A stretch of DNA of 64,000 nucleotides from an uncultured Pelagibacteraceae bacterium (GTDB lineage Bacteria; Pseudomonadota; Alphaproteobacteria; Pelagibacterales; Pelagibacteraceae), in contig CACLQI010000003.1 in NCBI GenBank assembly GCA_902608975.1, forward strand, positions 1-64,000, written 5' to 3'. The notes under the pieces were generated by a model, which did not search any database, was not told the origin of the DNA, and worked only from the letters and a program-made list of their open reading frames with translations. Shown here piece by piece: positions 42,991 to 53,223 of this stretch. Numbering within the stretch: the first letter of the stretch is position 1; every line of letters begins with the position of its first letter. The position numbers and the translations under genes were made by a program.

Positions 42991-45867
42991 ATGCAAAAAA
43001 AGATAGTTATTAAGGGCGCAAAAGAACATAATTTGAAGAATATTTCTTTGGAGCTTCCTAAAGATCAGTTTGTAGTAATAACTGGTCTTTCTGGGTCAGG
43101 AAAATCATCATTAGCTTTTGACACAATATACGCAGAAGGTCAAAGAAGATATGTTGAAAGTTTATCAGCTTACGCGAGACAGTTTTTGGATAAAATGAAA
43201 AAGCCTAATGTTGATTTAATTGAAGGATTAAGTCCAGCTATTTCTATTGAGCAAAAAAATACTTCAAAAAATCCTAGGTCTACTGTTGCAACAGTAACAG
43301 AAATTTACGATTATATGAGAGTCTTATATGCTAGAGTTGGAACTCCATATTCTCCTTTCACAGGCAAACCTATTGTATCTCAAACTATATCACAAATAGT
43401 TGATAAAATTAAAAAACTACCAAAAAAGTCAACAATCTATTTGTACTCACCTGTTGTTAGGGGTCGTAAGGGTGAATATAAAAAGGATATATTAGGGTAC
43501 AAAAAAAGAGGATTTAGAAAAATTAAAATAGACAATACTTTATATGATATTGATAAAGTTCCAGAACTTAATAAAAAAGTTAAACACGATATTTCAATAT
43601 TAGTTGATAGAATTGTTTTAAATTCAGATTTAGGAAACAGATTAGCTGAAAGTATTGAATCATCAATAAATCTTTCTAATGGACTTCTTTTTGTTGAGTA
43701 TGAAAATGAAACTTTACCCAAAAAATTTAGGAAAATAGAAAAAATAATATTTTCAACAAAATTTGCGTGTCCAGAAAGTGGTTTTACAATTGAAGAAATT
43801 GAACCAAGGCTGTTTTCTTTTAATAGTCCTTATGGAGCATGTGAAGAATGTGAGGGTATAGGTATCAAGCTTAATGTTGACCCTAATTTAGTAATACCTG
43901 ATGAAAAAAAAACTATTGCCGAAGGCGCTATTGAACCTTGGTCAAAAAGCACAACAATGTACTATGCTCAAACATTATCTTCGTTAGCGAAGCATTATAA
44001 TTTTTCATTAGATGAAAAGTGGAATAAAATAAATAAAAAAATTAAAGATATAATATTATTTGGTTCTGATGATGAAGAAATTAAATTTTCTTATGATGAT
44101 GGGTATGAAAAATATTCATATAAAAAAACTTTTGAGGGTGTAATAAACAATCTTGAAAGAAGATATCTTGAAACTGATAGTGACTGGAAAAGAGAAGAAA
44201 TTGCACAATATCAATCAGACTCAGATTGTGAAAAGTGTAATGGACAGAGGTTAAAAGATGAAGCTTTATGTGTAAAAATTGATGGTTTAAATATAAGCCA
44301 AGTTGCTGAAAAATCTATTTTAGATGCAACATCATGGTTTGAAAGCCTCAACACTAAACTTACTCAAATACAATTAAAGATTGCTGAACATATATTAAAA
44401 GAAATTAACGAAAGATTGAATTTTTTATTAAACGTAGGTTTGGATTATTTAACCTTATCCAGAGTATCTGGAACTTTATCTGGAGGTGAAGCACAGAGAA
44501 TTAGATTGGCATCCCAAATTGGTTCTGGACTTACGGGTGTTTTATACGTTTTGGATGAACCATCAATTGGATTGCATCAAAAAGATAATGTTAAACTAAT
44601 TAATGCACTTAAACGATTAAGAGATTTAGGAAATACAGTTATTGTTGTTGAACATGATACAGAGACAATGGAAAATGCAGATCACATTATTGATTTAGGA
44701 CCTGAGGCTGGAAACAAAGGCGGAGAAATTGTTGCTCAAGGAACTTTTAGTGAAGTGGTAAAAAATCCTAACAGTATAACTGGAAAATATTTATCAAATA
44801 AATTATATATTCAAATACCAAACAAGAGAAGACTAGCAAAAAATGGTAGATTTTTAGAAATCAATGGAGCTACGGGGAACAATTTAAAAAATATAAACTT
44901 AAAAGTTCCTTTGGGTAGTTTTACTTGCGTTACTGGAGTATCTGGTAGTGGTAAATCGACATTAATACTTCAAACTTTGTATAACGCTTTAAATCTGACT
45001 CTTAATAATAATAAATCTAGAAAAGTACCAAAACCTTTCAAAGGATTTAAAGGTATCGAGCTAGTTGATAAAGTAATAAATATCGATCAATCACCAATTG
45101 GTAGGACACCAAGATCAAATCCTGCTACTTACACTGGAGCGTTTGGTCCAATAAGGGATTGGTTTACAGGACTTCCTGAATCTAAAAGCAGAGGATATAA
45201 ACCAGGTAGATTTTCTTTTAATGTTAAGGGTGGAAGGTGCGAAGCATGTGAAGGTGATGGAGTAATTACATATGAAATGCATTTTTTACCAGATGTTTAT
45301 ATACAATGTGATGAATGTAAGGGTACAAGATATAATAGAGAAACATTAGAAATTAAATTCAAAGACAAAAGTATTGCCGATGTTTTGAATATGACTGTTG
45401 ATGAGGGGTGTGAGTATTTTGAAAATATTTCAAATATAAAAACTAAATTACTAACTCTTAAAAAAGTTGGATTAGGATATATAAAAATTGGCCAACAAGC
45501 TACGACTTTATCTGGTGGTGAAGCTCAAAGAATTAAATTAGCCAAAGAACTTTCTAAAAGATCAACCGGTAGAACAATGTATATTTTAGATGAACCTACT
45601 ACTGGTCTTCATCAACATGACATAAAAAAACTTTTAGAAATTTTGCATACTTTTGTCGCATTAGGAAATACTGTCGTTGTAATTGAACATAACTTAGATG
45701 TTATTAAAACCGCAGATTATATTGTTGATATGGGTCCAGATGGTGGTGTAAAAGGTGGAAAAATAATTGCCGAAGGTAAACCTGAGGAAATTTGTGAAAT
45801 TAAAGACAGTTATACGGGTAGTTTTTTAAAGCCTATGTTAAATAACAAATTTAAAAAAACTGCTTAA
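42991..45867 (+). CDS. uvrA: Excinuclease ABC subunit A
   Basis: A 958-residue UvrA, the damage-recognition ATPase of nucleotide excision repair. Two ABC modules are visible: Walker A '[20 protein letters not shown]' (about 32) and '[14 protein letters not shown]' (about 645), and signatures '[17 protein letters not shown]' and '[17 protein letters not shown]'. The second zinc module 'CEACEGDG...CDECKG' is intact, while the first begins 'CPESGFT', with Ser at one Cys position. Length is normal. No LexA-type GTTC-N7-GTTC box was seen upstream. Confidence 0.97.
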   Translation: MQKKIVIKGAKEHNLKNISLELPKDQFVVITGLSGSGKSSLAFDTIYAEGQRRYVESLSAYARQFLDKMKKPNVDLIEGLSPAISIEQKNTSKNPRSTVATVTEIYDYMRVLYARVGTPYSPFTGKPIVSQTISQIVDKIKKLPKKSTIYLYSPVVRGRKGEYKKDILGYKKRGFRKIKIDNTLYDIDKVPELNKKVKHDISILVDRIVLNSDLGNRLAESIESSINLSNGLLFVEYENETLPKKFRKIEKIIFSTKFACPESGFTIEEIEPRLFSFNSPYGACEECEGIGIKLNVDPNLVIPDEKKTIAEGAIEPWSKSTTMYYAQTLSSLAKHYNFSLDEKWNKINKKIKDIILFGSDDEEIKFSYDDGYEKYSYKKTFEGVINNLERRYLETDSDWKREEIAQYQSDSDCEKCNGQRLKDEALCVKIDGLNISQVAEKSILDATSWFESLNTKLTQIQLKIAEHILKEINERLNFLLNVGLDYLTLSRVSGTLSGGEAQRIRLASQIGSGLTGVLYVLDEPSIGLHQKDNVKLINALKRLRDLGNTVIVVEHDTETMENADHIIDLGPEAGNKGGEIVAQGTFSEVVKNPNSITGKYLSNKLYIQIPNKRRLAKNGRFLEINGATGNNLKNINLKVPLGSFTCVTGVSGSGKSTLILQTLYNALNLTLNNNKSRKVPKPFKGFKGIELVDKVINIDQSPIGRTPRSNPATYTGAFGPIRDWFTGLPESKSRGYKPGRFSFNVKGGRCEACEGDGVITYEMHFLPDVYIQCDECKGTRYNRETLEIKFKDKSIADVLNMTVDEGCEYFENISNIKTKLLTLKKVGLGYIKIGQQATTLSGGEAQRIKLAKELSKRSTGRTMYILDEPTTGLHQHDIKKLLEILHTFVALGNTVVVIEHNLDVIKTADYIVDMGPDGGVKGGKIIAEGKPEEICEIKDSYTGSFLKPMLNNKFKKTA

Positions 45868-45897
45868 GTTTTTTGATGGTTTGTGTATAATTAATCT

Positions 45898-46500
45898 ATG
45901 GGAAATCTTTTATCTTCATTACCAAAAACAATACATGCATCTCTTGGATTAGCAATTCTACTTTTTTTAGGCCTATTCTTCGGAAATGATGGTTTTGAAT
46001 TTGATAGATATTTTTGGAGCTGGTTATTTAGATTTATTCATGTAGTTGTTGCGATTATGTGGATAGGCTTACTTTGGTATTTTAACTTTGTTCAAATACC
46101 CAATATGCCTAAAATACCTGACGAACAAAAACCTGCTATAGGAAAGGTTATTGCGCCTGCAGCTTTGTTTTACTTTAGATGGGCTGCGTTATTAACAATA
46201 ATATCAGGTCTAATACTAGGATATCTAAACGGATATCTTCACGAAGCAATGACACTAGGAATTGGATCAGGTGGTGGAAAAAATACAGCTATAGGTATTG
46301 GTATGTGGCTTGGTTTAATTATGGCATTTAATGTGTGGTTTGTAATTTGGCCAAACCAAAAAAGAGCTTTGGGTATAGTCGAATGTGAGCCCGATAAAAA
46401 AGCAAAATCAGCAAGAACTGCAATGCTGTTTTCTAGAACAAATACATTGCTTTCTTTACCAATGCTATTGTCTATGGTAGCAGCACAAAACCTTTATTAA
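45898..46500 (+). CDS. PuuD-like membrane protein (urate hydroxylase N-terminal family)
   Basis: A 200-residue membrane protein with about five helices. 'WLFRFIHVVVAIMWIGLLWYF' followed by 'NFVQIPNMPKIP' is the signature of the urate oxidase N-terminal/PuuD family, which has conserved His residues and binds heme-like cofactors in some members. Known PuuD enzymes also carry a cytochrome c domain, which is missing here, so urate activity is not assured. It follows uvrA by 30 nt and is convergent with secF. Confidence 0.8.
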   Translation: MGNLLSSLPKTIHASLGLAILLFLGLFFGNDGFEFDRYFWSWLFRFIHVVVAIMWIGLLWYFNFVQIPNMPKIPDEQKPAIGKVIAPAALFYFRWAALLTIISGLILGYLNGYLHEAMTLGIGSGGGKNTAIGIGMWLGLIMAFNVWFVIWPNQKRALGIVECEPDKKAKSARTAMLFSRTNTLLSLPMLLSMVAAQNLY

Positions 46501-47396
46501 TCTTTATCTTCTTTTAAAATAGTTTTTTGAGATACTCGAAGAAAAACTAGTATTGGATTTGCTATATATATTGATGAATAAGTTCCAAAAAAAACTCCTA
46601 GTATCATTGCAAAGGAAAAACCTTTTAATATTTCACCGCCAAAGAAAAATATAGAAAATAATGCTAATAAAGTAGTAGCAGAAGTAATTATAGTTCTGGA
46701 TAATGTTTCGTTAATTGAAATATTTGTAAGTTCAAATATTTTAATATCTGAATATTTTTTGAGATTTTCTCTAACTCTGTCAAAAATTACGACTGTATCG
46801 TTCATTGAATATCCAACAATAGTTAAGACAGCAGCGACTATAGACAAGTTTATTTCTAAGCTTAAAAGTGAAAAAATTCCTAAAGTAATTAGAACATCGT
46901 GAAATAAAGCAACTATAGCACCCAAACTAAATTGCCATTCAAAACGTATCCATATGTAAATTAACATAGCAACTAATGATAGTCCTATGGCAATAATACC
47001 TGATTTTAATAATTCAGAACTTACTTTTGGGCCAACATTTTCAACTCTTCTGAATTCGAATCCATTGCCTAATGAAGTAGATAATTTTTTTTTTATTTTG
47101 GATATAAAATTAGGATCATTAAAATTTTTTTTTTCAAATTTAATTAAATAATCACTATCTGTGCCAAACTTTTTGACTGACACATCGCCTAGATTTATTT
47201 GATTTAAAGAGTCTCTTATATTTGAGATTTTAATACTATTATCTGTTGTTCTAAGTTCAATTAAAGTTCCACCTTTAAAATCAACACCAAAATTTAAACC
47301 TTTAAACAGAAGCAAAAAAATAGATAAAATAATTAATATAAATGAAATAATGTTGAATAATTTATAAAATCTATTGAAATATATTTTTTTTATCAT
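46497..47396 (-). CDS. secF: Protein translocase subunit SecF
   Basis: A 299-residue SecF with six membrane helices and a small periplasmic domain. Signatures are 'GLNFGVDFKGGTLIEL' near the N-terminus and 'VGYSMNDTVVIFDRVREN' near residue 205. With SecD it uses the proton gradient to pull proteins across the membrane. It overlaps secD by 4 nt. Confidence 0.96.
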   Translation of the reverse strand: MIKKIYFNRFYKLFNIISFILIILSIFLLLFKGLNFGVDFKGGTLIELRTTDNSIKISNIRDSLNQINLGDVSVKKFGTDSDYLIKFEKKNFNDPNFISKIKKKLSTSLGNGFEFRRVENVGPKVSSELLKSGIIAIGLSLVAMLIYIWIRFEWQFSLGAIVALFHDVLITLGIFSLLSLEINLSIVAAVLTIVGYSMNDTVVIFDRVRENLKKYSDIKIFELTNISINETLSRTIITSATTLLALFSIFFFGGEILKGFSFAMILGVFFGTYSSIYIANPILVFLRVSQKTILKEDKD

Positions 47397-48952
47397 ATTA
47401 ATTTTTCTTTATTTTTATTTTTTATTACATAAATCGATGTCAATAGTCTTGCTATAAAATAGACCGAAAATAAGGTTGTAAAAATACCAACTCCAAGAGT
47501 TACAGAAAAACCTTTTACAGGACCTGACCCCATAAAAAATAAAATAATTGCAGCTAAAAGAGTAGTAATGTTAGCATCAATAACTGCGGTCTTTGATTTT
47601 TCATAGCCACTATCAAAAGCAACTAACTGATTTTTTTCATCTTTTATCTCTTCTTTAATTCTTTCAAAAATTAAAACATTTGCATCAACAGCCATTCCAA
47701 CTGTAAGGATTATACCTGCTATACCAGGTAAAGTTAATGTTGCTTGAAATAAAGTTAAAATTCCAACTAAAAGAAACAAATTTAAAATAAGTGTAATATT
47801 GGCAATTAAACCAAAGATCCTATATTTAAAAATCATAAAACATATTACTAATACAAATCCAATTGCTAATGCAATTACACCAGCATTTATTGAGTCTTGT
47901 CCTAAATCTGGACCAACAGTTCTTTCTTCAATTATATTCAATGGGGCCGGTAAAGCTCCAGACCTTAAGAGAAGGGCAAGGTCAGTTGCTGATTGAAAAG
48001 TGAAATCTCCACTAATTTGTCCTGAACCACTAACTATTGCATCTCTTATAACTGGAGCACTTATAACTTTTCCATCCAAAACTATAGCTAATCTTTTTCC
48101 AATCCCTGTGGAAGTTGCTTTACCAAATCTTTTAGCTCCTACTCTATCAAGATTAAAAGTTACAACTGTTTCATTATTTTGAGTATCCATTGAAGGTTGA
48201 GCATCCAACAAATTATCACCACTCATTATAATTCTTTTGCTAACTATTGCCTCTTCGGAACCATCTTCAAATTCTAATTTTTCTGAACCAAAAGTTTCTT
48301 CAGAACCTTTTATAATAAATCTGAAAGTTAAATTTGCGGTTTTTCCTAATAAATTTTTAATTCTAGATGGATCATCTAATCCAGGAAGCTCAACAACTAT
48401 TCTATCACTTCCTCTTTTAATAATATTAGGTTCATTAGTACCTATCTCATCAACACGTCTTCTAATAGTTTCAAGGGCTTGATCTTGTAAAGAGTTTTTA
48501 ATTTCTACTAATCCATGTTTTGAAAAATTTAATTTAAATAAATTTTTTTCAATAGAAAAAACAAATTTATGAGATTTGTATGTTGGATAATATTGATTGA
48601 TAAAATTATCTTCTTTATCTTCAAGTATTTCTTTGACTTGATTTACTTTATCCTGATTAACCTCAAAAAATAAAGTGTTATCTTCATTAATTTTAAAATT
48701 TTTAAGATTAATTTTTTTTTCTTTAAAAAATTTTTTAAATTCAGATATTGAATTTTGAAGTTTCTGTGTAATTACTGGCGCAGTATCAATTTCTAAAAGT
48801 AAATAAGATCCTCCTTGTAAATCCAGTCCTAAATTTATTTTTTTACTAAATATTAAATTATCAGATTTAATAAAATTAGATAAAAATATTAATACAAAAA
48901 TTAATGTAAATATAGTTATTAGAAAAATTCTAATTTTAGAAAAGTATAACAC
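47393..48952 (-). CDS. secD: Protein translocase subunit SecD
   Basis: A 519-residue SecD. 'INLGLDLQGGSYLLLEID' is the N-terminal signature. A periplasmic P1 region (about 60-320) includes 'QALETIRRRVDEIGTNEPNI', and six helices in the C-terminal third carry 'GMAVDANVLIFERIKEE'. It lies between yajC (17 nt) and secF (4-nt overlap), the standard yajC-secD-secF order. Confidence 0.96.
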   Translation of the reverse strand: MLYFSKIRIFLITIFTLIFVLIFLSNFIKSDNLIFSKKINLGLDLQGGSYLLLEIDTAPVITQKLQNSISEFKKFFKEKKINLKNFKINEDNTLFFEVNQDKVNQVKEILEDKEDNFINQYYPTYKSHKFVFSIEKNLFKLNFSKHGLVEIKNSLQDQALETIRRRVDEIGTNEPNIIKRGSDRIVVELPGLDDPSRIKNLLGKTANLTFRFIIKGSEETFGSEKLEFEDGSEEAIVSKRIIMSGDNLLDAQPSMDTQNNETVVTFNLDRVGAKRFGKATSTGIGKRLAIVLDGKVISAPVIRDAIVSGSGQISGDFTFQSATDLALLLRSGALPAPLNIIEERTVGPDLGQDSINAGVIALAIGFVLVICFMIFKYRIFGLIANITLILNLFLLVGILTLFQATLTLPGIAGIILTVGMAVDANVLIFERIKEEIKDEKNQLVAFDSGYEKSKTAVIDANITTLLAAIILFFMGSGPVKGFSVTLGVGIFTTLFSVYFIARLLTSIYVIKNKNKEKLI

Positions 48953-48969
48953 TTTATATTATATTAATG

Positions 48970-49257
48970 TTATTTTTTTGGTTCCGGAGTATTTAATAGT
49001 CCCTGGATTCCAGTAGATCTAACAACTTCAACCTTAACATCGTCAGATATAGATAATTCAGCTCTATCATTGTCCATAACTCTTTCTACTGTTGCAATAA
49101 TCCCGCCAGAAGTTACAACTTTGTCACCTCTTTTTAAACTTTCAACCATTAGCTTATGATCTTTAACTTTTTTTTGCTGAGGTCTTATTAAAAAGAAATA
49201 AAAAACTACAAATATAAGAATTAGTGGTATGAACTGAGCTATCCCTGAATTTTGCAT
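48970..49257 (-). CDS. yajC: Preprotein translocase accessory subunit YajC
   Basis: A 95-residue YajC with one N-terminal helix ('FIPLILIFVVFYFFLIRPQQKK') and a small cytosolic domain ('LKRGDKVVTSGGIIATVERV'). It associates with SecDF and YidC. It is the first gene of yajC-secD-secF. Confidence 0.95.
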   Translation of the reverse strand: MQNSGIAQFIPLILIFVVFYFFLIRPQQKKVKDHKLMVESLKRGDKVVTSGGIIATVERVMDNDRAELSISDDVKVEVVRSTGIQGLLNTPEPKK

Positions 49258-49309
49258 TTAACTCCTTATTTTATTTTTTATTTATACTATCTGTATTACT
49301 AAAACAACT

Positions 49310-50569
49310 CTATTTCTTTACTATTTTGTCGAGGTTATTCATATAAGGTTTTAGTGCATTTGGAATAATTATTGAACCATCTGTTTGTTGATAGTTTTCT
49401 AGAATTGCAATTAAAGTTCTACCTACTGCTAAACCACTACCATTTAAAGTTCCTAAAAAAACTGTTTCATTTTTTTTATTTTTGTACCTTGCTTTCATTC
49501 TTCGTGATTGAAATGAGCCACATGAAGAGCAACTAGAAATTTCTCTATATTTATTTTCAGATGGTAGCCAAACTTCAATATCAAAAGTTTTTTCAGCACT
49601 AAATCCCATATCTCCAGATGATAAAATTATTTTTCTATAAGGAAGCTCCAATAAATCTAAAATTTTAGTTGCACAGTTGGTCATCCTATCTAATTCATTT
49701 AAACAATTTTCTGGCTCTACAATGCTTACGAGCTCAACTTTGTAAAATTGATGCTGTCTAATCATACCCTTTGTATCTTTTCCATAGCTACCAGCTTCTT
49801 TTCTAAAACATGGTGTAGATGCAACTACTCTTAGAGGTAATTCGTCTGATTGAAATATTTTATCCTTTCCCATATTTGTTAAAATTACTTCTGCTGTAGG
49901 TATTAAAAATTTACGATCATTTTTATCATCAAATTTAATTTCAAACTGATCATTTTCAAACTTAGGAAGCTGACCAGTGCCATACATTGTGTTTTCAGAA
50001 GCGATTAATGGAGGTGATATTTCTTGATAACCATTTTGATTAACGTGAATATCAATCATAAAATTTGAGATTGCTCTCTCAAGTAATGCCAACTTATCTT
50101 TGACGAAAACAAATCTTGATCCTGTTGTTTTAGATGCTAAATCAAAGTCGAGCATATTTAAGTTTTCACCTAACTCATAGTGTGATTTAGGCTTAAAATT
50201 AAATTTAGGCACATTTCCAGATTTAGAAACTTCTAAGTTTGAATTTTCATCTTTACCAACTGGAACGTCATCTTTTGGTATATTTGGTAATGAAGATAAA
50301 ATATTATCTAATTCAACTTTGGTTTCTTTTTGTTTAGTTTCAAGGATATCTATTTTTTTTGAAATAGATTTTGATTTTTCAAATAATTCTTTATTTTTAG
50401 ATTTAGAAATTTCTTTTTTTTCTTTTTCTAGAGTTTCTTTTTCTTGAATTAGTTTTCTATTATTTTCATCTAATTCTAAAATATTTTTTAAATCTACTTC
50501 TAAAAAGCGTTTTTTTAAGGACTCTTGAAATTGATTTGGATCATTTCTAATATCTTTAATGTTATGCAT
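49310..50569 (-). CDS. serS: Seryl-tRNA synthetase
   Basis: A 419-residue class II synthetase. The N-terminal coiled-coil arm (about 30-105) grips the long variable arm of tRNA-Ser. Motif 2 is in 'TPCFRKEAGSYGKDTKGMIRQHQFYKVE' and motif 3 in 'GLAVGRTLIAILENYQ'. A tRNA-Ser(TGA) gene is elsewhere in the window. It overlaps tatC by 8 nt. Confidence 0.96.
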   Translation of the reverse strand: MHNIKDIRNDPNQFQESLKKRFLEVDLKNILELDENNRKLIQEKETLEKEKKEISKSKNKELFEKSKSISKKIDILETKQKETKVELDNILSSLPNIPKDDVPVGKDENSNLEVSKSGNVPKFNFKPKSHYELGENLNMLDFDLASKTTGSRFVFVKDKLALLERAISNFMIDIHVNQNGYQEISPPLIASENTMYGTGQLPKFENDQFEIKFDDKNDRKFLIPTAEVILTNMGKDKIFQSDELPLRVVASTPCFRKEAGSYGKDTKGMIRQHQFYKVELVSIVEPENCLNELDRMTNCATKILDLLELPYRKIILSSGDMGFSAEKTFDIEVWLPSENKYREISSCSSCGSFQSRRMKARYKNKKNETVFLGTLNGSGLAVGRTLIAILENYQQTDGSIIIPNALKPYMNNLDKIVKK

Positions 50570-51326
50570 TATTTTTTGCTTTCTTTTCGATTATATTTAC
50601 AGAAAATATAGATAATTCATATAAAATTAAAAGCGGTATTGCTAAGCCAATCTGTGTTACTGGATCAGGAGGTGTAAGTATCGCTGCTGCTGTAAAAATG
50701 ATAACAATAACATATTTTCTTCTCTCCTTCAAAAATTGTGAATCAACGACACCAACTCTTGCTAGTAAACTTAAAACTACAGGTAATTGAAAACTTAAAC
50801 CAAATGCAAAAATTAATTTCATAATCAGTGATAAATATTCATTTACTTTAGCTTCCAATTGAATTGGTAAACTTGTGTTAATACCTGTAGACTCAAATGA
50901 TAAAAAAAACTTAATTGCTAGCGGCATAATTAAATAATAAACAAGTATTCCACCTAGAAAAAATAAAATTGGTGTTAAAATTAGATAGGGCAAGATTGCT
51001 GACTTCTCATGTTTGTACAAACCTGGTGCTATAAATTTCCATATCTGCATTAAAATAAAAGGACATGTCACAAAAAAAGCAGCAAAAAATGAGACTTTAA
51101 TATAAGTTAAAAAAGTTTCTTGAAGTGCAGTAAAAATTAATCTTCTTTCTACTTCATCATTTTTTACGGCGTTTGAGTATGGTTCTACTAAAAATCCATA
51201 TAAATATTCAGCAAAAAAATAACAAACTATAAAAAAAACAAACAAAAATATAAAAGAATGAATTAATCTTTTCCTTAATTCAACAAGGTGAGAAATAAAA
51301 CCACCTTCATTATCATTCTTTGTCAT
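50562..51326 (-). CDS. tatC: Sec-independent translocase TatC
   Basis: A 254-residue TatC with six helices. 'FISHLVELRKRLIHSFIFL' is the cytosolic N-terminal twin-arginine-binding region, 'ALQETFLTYIKVSFFAAFF' contains the conserved Glu, and 'PLAIKFFLSF' is a later block. It recognises Tat signal peptides. It overlaps tatB by 14 nt and serS by 8 nt. Confidence 0.96.
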   Translation of the reverse strand: MTKNDNEGGFISHLVELRKRLIHSFIFLFVFFIVCYFFAEYLYGFLVEPYSNAVKNDEVERRLIFTALQETFLTYIKVSFFAAFFVTCPFILMQIWKFIAPGLYKHEKSAILPYLILTPILFFLGGILVYYLIMPLAIKFFLSFESTGINTSLPIQLEAKVNEYLSLIMKLIFAFGLSFQLPVVLSLLARVGVVDSQFLKERRKYVIVIIFTAAAILTPPDPVTQIGLAIPLLILYELSIFSVNIIEKKAKNNA

Positions 51327-51537
51327 TTTCGCCTTTGGTTACTTTTTTTTCTTTATTATTTTCATTGTCATTAACATCGATAGCTGAAACTTCTTCTTGT
51401 ATTTGATTTACATATCTTTTTGCGCTGCCGATCCAGGAGCCTATTTTTTTTAGCATAACAGGAAAATCTTTAGGTCCAATGACTATTATTGCTATTGCAA
51501 CAACAATTAATATCTCAAACCAGCCAATTTGTGGCAT
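51313..51537 (-). CDS. tatB: Sec-independent translocase TatB
   Basis: A 74-residue TatB: one N-terminal helix ('WFEILIVVAIAIIVIGPKDFP') with the conserved Glu and Gly-Pro hinge, then an amphipathic helix and a short acidic/basic tail. It is shorter than many TatB proteins. It lies between tatA (5 nt) and tatC. Confidence 0.9.
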   Translation of the reverse strand: MPQIGWFEILIVVAIAIIVIGPKDFPVMLKKIGSWIGSAKRYVNQIQEEVSAIDVNDNENNKEKKVTKGENDKE

Positions 51538-51542
51538 CGGAT

Positions 51543-51743
51543 TTATTCTTTATTATTTGAGTCTTGATTGTTTTCTGAAACGTTTTTTGGCTCAGTATCT
51601 TCAGTAGGGTCAGAAGCCATGCCTTTTTTGAAACTTTTTATACCTTTTGCTACATCTCCCATCAGGCTAGATATTTTTCCTCTTCCAAATAAAAGAACGA
51701 CAAGTATTACAACAACTGCTATTTGCCAAAAACCTATACTCAT
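51543..51743 (-). CDS. tatA: Sec-independent translocase TatA
   Basis: A 66-residue TatA: '[20 protein letters not shown]' is the membrane helix with the F-G hinge, followed by amphipathic '[14 protein letters not shown]'. It forms the pore-like oligomers of the Tat pathway. It is first in the tatA-tatB-tatC order. Confidence 0.93.
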   Translation of the reverse strand: MSIGFWQIAVVVILVVLLFGRGKISSLMGDVAKGIKSFKKGMASDPTEDTEPKNVSENNQDSNNKE

Positions 51744-51788
51744 ATGTATTTATAACCTTTTTAAATTAATAATTCAAAGTTTCTTTTG

Positions 51789-52478
51789 CTATTTGTCTTC
51801 ATTTTTTAAGGTGCTACTCAACATTTCATCTATGTTTGAATAGATATTTTCTTTTTTCTCTTCTTGTTTTTCTTTATAAAATTTTCCTGTACCAAAAATT
51901 GAAGAATCAATAGCAGTGCTATCAATTAAACCAGCAGAGCCAAGTTCATCAACAGTTGGTAAATCAGATAATTTTTTAAGACTAAAATGACTTAGGAAGT
52001 TATCAGTTGTTACATATTGTATTGGTTTGCCTGGAACATCCTTTCTGCCGTGAGGCTTTACCCAATCCAACTCCATTAAGATTTCTAAAGTATTATTACC
52101 AAAAGCAACACCACGGATTTCTTCAATTTCAGCTCTAGTAACAGGTTGGTGATAAACAATAATTGCAAGAGTCTCAATTGCTGCTTTGGAGAGTTTTTTT
52201 TCAACATTCTTTTGTTGTGACATTAAATCTGACAAATTTTCAGCAGTTCTAAATGACCATTTTTTTGATATACAAATTAAATTGAAGCCTCTATTTGAAT
52301 AGAATTTTTGTAATTTTTCTAAAGTTTTCAACACATTAATCTTTTTTGAAAGTCTAGACTCTATAGTTTCTATATCCAATGGTTCTGCTGCAGCAAAAAC
52401 AATAGCCTCAACTTCTCTATCACCTGAATCAAGTTTTTCTGGGAAATTTACAACGTTGTTTTTTTTTATTTTACTCAT
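51789..52478 (-). CDS. scpB: Segregation and condensation protein B
   Basis: A 229-residue ScpB with two winged-helix domains, 'EVEAIVFAAAEPLDIETIESRL' and 'LSKAAIETLAIIVYHQPVTRAEIEEIRGV'. It binds ScpA and helps load SMC on the chromosome. The last 40 residues are a charged tail. It overlaps scpA by 4 nt. Confidence 0.94.
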   Translation of the reverse strand: MSKIKKNNVVNFPEKLDSGDREVEAIVFAAAEPLDIETIESRLSKKINVLKTLEKLQKFYSNRGFNLICISKKWSFRTAENLSDLMSQQKNVEKKLSKAAIETLAIIVYHQPVTRAEIEEIRGVAFGNNTLEILMELDWVKPHGRKDVPGKPIQYVTTDNFLSHFSLKKLSDLPTVDELGSAGLIDSTAIDSSIFGTGKFYKEKQEEKKENIYSNIDEMLSSTLKNEDK

Positions 52479-53215
52479 TTTTTTTGTTTAACAAATATAT
52501 CAGAAAACAATTTTTCTTGTTTAATTATTAAATTTCCTTCCTTAACTAATTCTAAAGATCCAGAAAAAATTCCAGCTTTTCCAGTACGTTTAGAACTTTT
52601 TTCCAATTTAAAATTTTTAGGAATTAAATCCTCTATATTTTTCCAGCTTGTTAGATTTGAAATAAATTTTTTAATTGTTTTAATTCCATCTTCTGTAGAA
52701 AAAACTGGCAATCTTGGAATATTAATTCTTTGAAAATCTTTTGTCATAATGATGGTAGAATAGTTTTTTAAAAGCTCATATAATGTTAATGAGTATGTGT
52801 TATTGTAAATAGATTTGATTCTACCTTTCATGCCTCTCATATATACATCTTTACCTAAGCGTTTTCTTTTAAGCATTTGATCTGAAAGCAATCTAATTAA
52901 TTCTAATTTTTTTAATTGTAATTTTAATCTTTCCGCAACTTCAAGAGCTTTAAATTCTTCATCATCAGATTCTGGCAACAATAATTTGGACTTTAAATAA
53001 GCTAACCAAGTTGCCATTAGCAAATATTCTGAGGCTAATTCTAAATTAATATTTTTAGCTTTTGTAATAAATTCATGAAATTGATCAGCTAGTTTTGTAA
53101 TTGATATATTTTCTAAATTTACTTTTTGTGATTTGGCAAGATCTAATAAAACATCTAGTGGTCCACTATATTGATTGAGTCTTACCTCAAATTGTTGAGA
53201 ATCGAAATTTTGCAT
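52475..53215 (-). CDS. scpA: Segregation and condensation protein A (kleisin)
   Basis: A 246-residue ScpA. 'YSGPLDVLLDLAKSQKVNLENI' is the N-terminal SMC-binding helix pair and 'ELASEYLLMATWLAYLKSKLLLP' the conserved second block. The C-terminal winged helix is less obvious. It lies 8 nt downstream of nagZ and overlaps scpB. Confidence 0.94.
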   Translation of the reverse strand: MQNFDSQQFEVRLNQYSGPLDVLLDLAKSQKVNLENISITKLADQFHEFITKAKNINLELASEYLLMATWLAYLKSKLLLPESDDEEFKALEVAERLKLQLKKLELIRLLSDQMLKRKRLGKDVYMRGMKGRIKSIYNNTYSLTLYELLKNYSTIIMTKDFQRINIPRLPVFSTEDGIKTIKKFISNLTSWKNIEDLIPKNFKLEKSSKRTGKAGIFSGSLELVKEGNLIIKQEKLFSDIFVKQKK

Positions 53216-53223
53216 AATAAATA

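Noticed and set aside
43750-43860. Loss of one cysteine in the first UvrA zinc module as a novelty
   Set aside because: My recollection is that the CP-x-S-G-F-T form is common in alphaproteobacterial UvrA, so it is probably ordinary.
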